Origin: F1-120-MAGs238 sp964484185
Lineage (GTDB): Bacteria; Planctomycetota; Phycisphaerae; Phycisphaerales; UBA1924
Direction of reading: 5' to 3'
DNA: 64,000 nt
NCBI GenBank assembly: GCA_964484185.1
Contig: CAZAEQ010000023.1
Span: 9,576-73,575 of the forward strand
Under the pieces are notes generated by a model, which saw nothing but the letters and a program-made list of their open reading frames with translations, was not told where the DNA came from and made no database searches. The position numbers and the translations under genes were made by a program. Every line of letters starts with the position of its first letter. The stretch's first letter is position 1. Below, in pieces: positions 59,653-64,000 of this stretch.

Positions 59653-61662
59653 TTGTCCGTGCCGATCCTCTCAGCGACAAATATTGGGCTTTCGTACGGG
59701 ACCCGTGTCATTCTTGACAAGGTTTCACTCACCATCGAACCGGGCGACCGGATCGGAGTTGTTGGCCGCAATGGTCAGGGAAAATCAACCCTGCTCAAAA
59801 TCATGGCCGGCCTGATCAAGGACTACGACGGCGAAGTCAACCTCCAACGCGGCTGCCGCGCTGGCTACCTGCATCAGGATCCACTGATCGACCCCAACGA
59901 AACTCTGCGCGGCGCAGCCGAAGCAGCCTTTGCAACGCTTCACGAAACCCATCGCCAGCTCGATGCGGTCTTTGAAAAAATGGCGCACGCCACCGGCGAT
60001 GAAGTCGATCGCCTGATGAAACAGGCCGACCGCCTCCAGCGCGAAATGGAATCGCTCGGCGGCTACGTTGTCGATCACAAAATCGATGCAGCACTCCACG
60101 GCCTGGGTTTCAGCGATTCACAGTTCAACGTCCCGGTCAAAGGTCTGTCCGGCGGCCAAAAAGGTCGCCTCGCACTGGCAACGCTTCTGCTCGAAAGTCC
60201 CGATGTCCTGCTGCTCGATGAACCAACCAACCACTTGGACATCGAGGGCCGCATGTGGCTCGAAGACTTCCTGAAGAACGAGTTCAAGGGCGCAGTCATC
60301 CTGATCTCCCACGATCGCTATCTCCTCGATAACGTCGTCGACCAGATCATCGAAGTAGAACGCACCGGCCTCTTCCACTACCCCGGCAACTACCTGGCCT
60401 TCCGCGAAATCCGCGCCCAGCGCCGCCTCACTCAGCACCGCGCGTTTGAAAAACAACAGGGCGAGTTCCGCAAGGAAGAAGAATACATCCGCAGATTCAA
60501 AGCCGGCCAGCGCGCCCGCCAGGCTCAGGGCCGCCTGTCAAAGCTCACTCGCACCAAGGAAGAAAAGACCATCGAGCGCGTGGTCGAACTCAGCAACCTC
60601 AAGATCGAACTCCCAAAAGCCCCGCGCAGCGGCGACATCGTCGCCAGCGGCCGCGGCGTTTCAAAGTCCTACAAGAACGAAGAAGGCGCAACCAAAGTCC
60701 TCTTCGATGGCCTCGATGTGACAATCGCCCGCGGCGAACGCTGGGGTCTCATCGGTCCTAACGGCGCAGGCAAATCCACACTCGCCCGCATCCTGCTCAA
60801 AGAACAACCCGCCGACAAGGGCGTGGTAAACCTCGGCGCCAACGTCATCATCGGCCACTTCAAGCAGACACACGAAGGACTCGACCCAAACCTCGCCGTC
60901 TTTGAATACCTGCAAAAGGTCATTCTCAAAGAAGTCCCGGGCGCAGGAATGAGCGAACAGGCCGCCCGCGACCTCGCTGGCGCATTCATGTTCACAGGCT
61001 CTGAACAAGACCGGGCATTAGGCCAACTCTCTGGTGGCGAGCGTGCCCGCGCTGTACTCGCAGGTCTCCTGGCAAGCGCCAAAAACCTGCTGGTACTCGA
61101 CGAACCAACCAACCACTTGGATATCCCAAGCGCAGAACGACTCGAAGCGATCCTGGCCCAGCCCGATGAAGAAGAAGGAACCGACGGCTTCGAAGGGACT
61201 TTGCTTCTCATCTCCCACGACCGCGCCTTGATCGATGCCACCTGCGACCACCTCATCGTGCTCGATGGCCATGGCAACCACGAAGTATTCCTGGGCAACT
61301 ACTCAGAGTGGTTTGAAAAAGACAAGAAGCGCAAGTCTGAAGCAGCCAAAGCCGCCGCCGAAGAAAAGGACCGCAAAGAGCGCAACGCCGCCGCGGCAAA
61401 ACGCGCTGCGGAAGCCAAAGTCGCAGCAGCACCAACCCCCAAACCGCGAGTCGCCCAGCCGAACAATCCGCTGAGCAAGTTCAAGACCGAGCAGATCGTG
61501 GAACGTATCAACAAGCTTGAAGCCCGCATCAAAGAGATCGATCAAGAACTCATGGATTCGTGGCAAGATACGCGCAAGGGCGAGAAACTGGGAACCGAGC
61601 GGGCGAAATTGCAGACCGAACTTGAGCCCTTGGAATACGAGTATTTCAGCCGCGGCGAGTGA
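59653..61662 (+). CDS. ABC-F family ATPase (Uup-like)
   Basis: Soluble tandem ABC ATPase that acts on ribosomes or, for Uup, also on DNA repair; 669 residues from a TTG start (a GTG two codons later is the alternative). First domain: Walker A GRNGQGKST (~38-46), signature LSGGQKGRLALA, Walker B LLLDEPTNHLD. The ABC-F linker (~245-310, EKQQGEFRKEEEYIRRFKAG) follows. Second domain: GPNGAGKST, LSGGERARAVLAGLL, LLVLDEPTNHLD. The C-terminal Lys/Ala-rich stretch ends in a coiled coil (IVERINKLEARIKEIDQEL) as in Uup. No membrane segments. It converges on a DMT transporter with a seven-base gap. Resistance-type function cannot be told from sequence. Confidence 0.93.
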   Translation: MSVPILSATNIGLSYGTRVILDKVSLTIEPGDRIGVVGRNGQGKSTLLKIMAGLIKDYDGEVNLQRGCRAGYLHQDPLIDPNETLRGAAEAAFATLHETHRQLDAVFEKMAHATGDEVDRLMKQADRLQREMESLGGYVVDHKIDAALHGLGFSDSQFNVPVKGLSGGQKGRLALATLLLESPDVLLLDEPTNHLDIEGRMWLEDFLKNEFKGAVILISHDRYLLDNVVDQIIEVERTGLFHYPGNYLAFREIRAQRRLTQHRAFEKQQGEFRKEEEYIRRFKAGQRARQAQGRLSKLTRTKEEKTIERVVELSNLKIELPKAPRSGDIVASGRGVSKSYKNEEGATKVLFDGLDVTIARGERWGLIGPNGAGKSTLARILLKEQPADKGVVNLGANVIIGHFKQTHEGLDPNLAVFEYLQKVILKEVPGAGMSEQAARDLAGAFMFTGSEQDRALGQLSGGERARAVLAGLLASAKNLLVLDEPTNHLDIPSAERLEAILAQPDEEEGTDGFEGTLLLISHDRALIDATCDHLIVLDGHGNHEVFLGNYSEWFEKDKKRKSEAAKAAAEEKDRKERNAAAAKRAAEAKVAAAPTPKPRVAQPNNPLSKFKTEQIVERINKLEARIKEIDQELMDSWQDTRKGEKLGTERAKLQTELEPLEYEYFSRGE

Positions 61663-61669
61663 GAGCCGT

Positions 61670-62659
61670 TCAGTCCTGTACGCCCATCTCAGGCACCACC
61701 ATCGCAGCTTCGCGATCAGTCTTGTTCAGGCGATGCTGGGCGTAAAGCATCACGATCGCGCCGGCAATCGCAGTGAGCCCGGTGGTCCATTGCAGCGGCA
61801 GCAACACTTCGTTGAACATCACGATCGACACCAGCGAGACTGTGACCGGCTGCAACTGAACCACGCCCGATGACACCACTAATCCGAGTTTAGCAATCGA
61901 TACGTAATACAGCGTGTGCCCGATTCCGATCCCGATGACAGCTGATATCAGCGTCACGCCAATGACTTTTGCGGACTGGTCAAAGAGCGACATACCGAAG
62001 TCGTGCATCCCAGCCTTGTTCTTTGCCAGGATCAGCATCGCGACAAATAATGGAATCGCTGTGTATTGACTCACCACCGCGAACGCCTGGAGCGGGTTCA
62101 TTCCCACCATCTTCTTGCGAACAGCCAGCGCGTACGCGGCATACAAGAACCCCGAACCAACAGCCAGGATCACGCCAAATGTGGTCGCCTCTCCCAGACC
62201 ACTTGGGTTCAATGAAATAGTGAGCAACGTGCCTCCGAGCACCATCGCCGTTCCCAGGAGGAAGATCCAGTTCTTCACGATCCGTCGTTCCGCGGCGAAC
62301 ATGATTGCCGCTCCGGACATCAGAAAGATGATCTGGAACCGCAGGCTGAATGTCATCAATCCGGGCTTGATGTAATACGGGGCGAGGCCGAAGCAGATCT
62401 GGCCAAGTGCGTTAAAGAAGCTGGGCCAAAGCGCGGCCTTCCAGACACCTTTGGGAAGTGTGCCGCGGAAGAGGCCGTAAATTGCGACCGGCAGCCAGAT
62501 GAGCGCAGAGATAAGGTATCGCCATCCATTGGCGGTCCATGGGTCGATGTAGTCTTTGAGCCAGGTGAGCGTTGGCGGGATGACCGTCCAGCAGGCCAGT
62601 GTCGTCACGATAGTGAGGACGCCGATGCTTGCGGGCAGGCTTTTCTTGTCGATGGACAC
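61670..62659 (-). CDS. DMT superfamily transporter (EamA-like)
   Basis: Inner-membrane transporter of 329 residues with ten hydrophobic segments arranged as two EamA-like halves: GVLTIVTTLACWTVIPPTL, GWRYLISALIWLPVAIYGLF, IIFLMSGAAIMFA, WIFLLGTAMVLGGTLLTI and so on to LQWTTGLTAIAGAIVMLYA. The second half contains GHTLYYVSIAKLGLVVSSGVVQLQPV, typical of the family's ninth helix. It exports or imports small metabolites; the substrate is unknown. It lies 36 bases behind the multi-zinc-ribbon gene on the same strand, so the two may be co-transcribed. Confidence 0.9.
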   Translation of the reverse strand: MSIDKKSLPASIGVLTIVTTLACWTVIPPTLTWLKDYIDPWTANGWRYLISALIWLPVAIYGLFRGTLPKGVWKAALWPSFFNALGQICFGLAPYYIKPGLMTFSLRFQIIFLMSGAAIMFAAERRIVKNWIFLLGTAMVLGGTLLTISLNPSGLGEATTFGVILAVGSGFLYAAYALAVRKKMVGMNPLQAFAVVSQYTAIPLFVAMLILAKNKAGMHDFGMSLFDQSAKVIGVTLISAVIGIGIGHTLYYVSIAKLGLVVSSGVVQLQPVTVSLVSIVMFNEVLLPLQWTTGLTAIAGAIVMLYAQHRLNKTDREAAMVVPEMGVQD

Positions 62660-62695
62660 AGGGAGTGAAAGTAGGAGGCCTGCAGGCCCGACGAC

Positions 62696-63811
62696 TTATT
62701 GCATGTTGACGAAGTACATAATGGTGCCAACGACGCCAAGGCCGCCGAGGACCGCCAGCGTGATCTTGATAACGCTGTAGGGGCGTTCGCCCTGAACTTC
62801 GCCAGTGCGGGCATTGACCAGGAAGCGGAAGACTTTGTTGCCGTAGCGATACGCACTGACCCATACGGGCAGAAGCACGTGCTTGAACGTGACATCATTG
62901 TATTGGACGTTCATTTCGCTGATCGATTGCGTGTCGCCGCCGATGTCGGCACACACCGTCGAGCGGATGGTCGGGTCCATGAGTTGCTTGGCGGCTTCGA
63001 AGCCATCTGGCAGCGACAGGTGATACGTCTCAGCACGGAAGCCGGAGAGGTAGTCATCTGTGTACGGGACCATATTGTCCATGTCCCAGGGTTCAAGGGC
63101 AGCAATGTACTTCTGCGGCAGGCTTGTGCCCGCCACGACAAGCACATCGTCGAAACTGTTGTAGACAGTGCCGCTGGCAGGGTACCAGCGAGTGCGGCGT
63201 TCGGTGCGGCGGTTGTTGCCACTGCCGACGGTGACGTAGTAATACTCGCCGCGTTGGCCGCGGTATTGGCAGATTGTGTTCGAGTCATAGGTCCAGTAGG
63301 GAACGTAGATTCCCGAGAGGCGGTCTTTGAGATTGGCTGTGTCTTTCAAGCGATTAGGCGCGAACCAGCGGCTCTTAATCCAGTCTCTGAACATCTTGAG
63401 AGCCTGGTCGCTGGGGATTTTGAATGGAAGTAGAGCTTGCGGCCTGATGACCTTCTTGCATTCTGGCTGGGCGACGATATTGGAATTGCAGTATGGGCAG
63501 GTGAGACTTGTGACTTCTGGCGGTTTAGTGACTTCGGCGGCACACGCGCCACATTTCACGACCGTGATCTCTTCGCTGGGCGCGTGAGCTTCCAGGTCGC
63601 TGAGAGTCGCGAGAAAATCCTGCTCGACAATCTTTTCAGGATCTTCCTGAGGAATCTCCTGCGTCGACTGGCAGTAGCGGCACTTGAGCGTGTTGGTGCC
63701 GACAGCGTACTCAAGGATTGCCCCGCACTGTTTGCAGGGAAATCGCTTGAGTCCCGTTGTCTGTGCCACTGGCGGCACCGGACTCGAAGTTGATCGAGCG
63801 GAGTGACTCAC
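62696..63811 (-). CDS. Multi-zinc-ribbon protein with C-terminal membrane helix
   Basis: Protein of 371 residues from a GTG start. Four CxxC pairs form two zinc ribbons: CKQC and CRYC (residues 26/29 and 44/47), CGAC and CPYC (87/90 and 105/108). A middle region follows with LLPFKIPSDQALKMFRDWIK and YVPYWTYDSNT, and a single hydrophobic segment near the end (ITLAVLGGLGVVGTIMYFV). Proteins of this build are sometimes labelled as primosomal protein N'-like because of the ribbons, but no helicase motif is present. It starts 19 bases after the stop of a GYF-domain protein gene, an arrangement that suggests they work together at the membrane. Function unknown. Confidence 0.82.
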   Translation of the reverse strand: MSHSARSTSSPVPPVAQTTGLKRFPCKQCGAILEYAVGTNTLKCRYCQSTQEIPQEDPEKIVEQDFLATLSDLEAHAPSEEITVVKCGACAAEVTKPPEVTSLTCPYCNSNIVAQPECKKVIRPQALLPFKIPSDQALKMFRDWIKSRWFAPNRLKDTANLKDRLSGIYVPYWTYDSNTICQYRGQRGEYYYVTVGSGNNRRTERRTRWYPASGTVYNSFDDVLVVAGTSLPQKYIAALEPWDMDNMVPYTDDYLSGFRAETYHLSLPDGFEAAKQLMDPTIRSTVCADIGGDTQSISEMNVQYNDVTFKHVLLPVWVSAYRYGNKVFRFLVNARTGEVQGERPYSVIKITLAVLGGLGVVGTIMYFVNMQ

Positions 63812-63830
63812 GGCTTTGTACGTACCTCTC

Positions 63831-64000
63831 TTACTGGGGCGGCACGGGCGGTGGCATTGAACCAAAGAGCGAGTTCAATTCGGTCACGGTTCCAGCTTTC
63901 AGCCAGCCACTCATACCCGGCTTCCAGACGAGGGTCTCAGGGGTGATCGCGCCGCGCGAAATCTGCTCGCGCAGGTTGCTCATGGGGAATGGTCCAGTCT
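63831..64000 (-). CDS. C-terminus of a GYF-domain protein (5' end outside window)
   Basis: Open frame from the window edge to a TAA at 63831-63833, 56 codons. It reads GPFPMSNLREQISRGAITPE, then TLVWKPGMSGWLKAGTVTEL and a Pro-rich end (MPPPVPPQ). This is the GYF_2 domain (G-P-F/Y, then W-x2-G-M-x-G-W). In many bacteria this domain ends SPFH/band-7 membrane proteins, so the missing part may be one, but that cannot be seen here. The multi-zinc-ribbon gene begins 19 bases later; its likely ribosome binding site GAGAGG overlaps the end of this gene. Confidence 0.8.
   Translation of the reverse strand, partial: TGPFPMSNLREQISRGAITPETLVWKPGMSGWLKAGTVTELNSLFGSMPPPVPPQ

Noticed and set aside
1..64000. 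CRISPR arrays, tRNA genes, rRNA and insertion-sequence transposases
   Set aside because: I looked for regularly spaced repeats, cloverleaf patterns and DDE or HUH transposase motifs and saw none. The only tRNA-like fold is the tmRNA end domain.

Overview
The window looks like a scaffold from a planctomycete, most likely of the class Phycisphaerae. This is inferred from gene style, not from a marker tree. The signs are two ECF sigma factor plus Ser/Thr kinase pairs, secreted proteins with short PEP-CTERM-like tails ending in Arg runs, dockerin-like C-termini built on DFNxDG/FFDYLxF repeats, a HAF-repeat protein, a fibro-slime protein, and several small membrane proteins with a CPECG zinc ribbon. 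A run of ten Ns at 12388-12397 shows that the sequence is a draft assembly.

Layout. 1-3.1 kb: ECF sigma factor and a receptor-like kinase (3' end cut by the window). 3.2-10.8 kb: M24 peptidase, secreted DUF1579 protein, secreted cyclophilin, fabF-acpP, DUF1444 protein. 10.9-15.7 kb: C39-like/dockerin secreted protein, ferritin-like protein, a 56-residue PLDc_N-type membrane peptide, OPT transporter. 15.7-20 kb: accessory stretch rich in repeats, with a small winged-helix-type protein on one strand and an overlapping GT2, radical SAM and P-loop kinase trio on the other. 20-23.4 kb: typA and murA. 23.7-30 kb: fibro-slime protein and a pair of large amidohydrolase-like secreted proteins. 30-33.3 kb: psd-pssA-hisN operon, converging on ispD. 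33.5-33.9 kb: a one-piece tmRNA whose tag reads ANTRSYALAA. 34-39.5 kb: HAF protein, second kinase and its sigma factor. 39.7-47 kb: mscL, aat, tsaE (with an odd C-terminal extension), a GT2 and gspE-gspD. 47-54.5 kb: cobalamin-binding-like protein, zinc-ribbon membrane proteins, saccharopine dehydrogenase-like protein, FKBP, VOC protein, L,D-transpeptidase, a hairpin array and a second copy of the winged-helix-type protein. 54.8-58.5 kb: PEP-CTERM-like protein, a frameshifted dockerin protein, another zinc-ribbon protein. 58.6-64 kb: Tat lipoprotein sugar isomerase-like protein, ABC-F ATPase, DMT transporter, multi-zinc-ribbon protein and the tail of a GYF-domain protein.

Most of the window is housekeeping: lipid, fatty-acid, peptidoglycan and isoprenoid synthesis, and translation quality control by tmRNA, TypA, TsaE, Aat and ABC-F. 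This is mixed with the secreted and signalling repertoire typical of planctomycetes. The parts most worth a second look are the 16-19.5 kb accessory cassette, the two-copy winged-helix-type family with its palindromic surroundings, and the TsaE protein whose tail resembles the zinc-ribbon protein YacG with three of four cysteines replaced.
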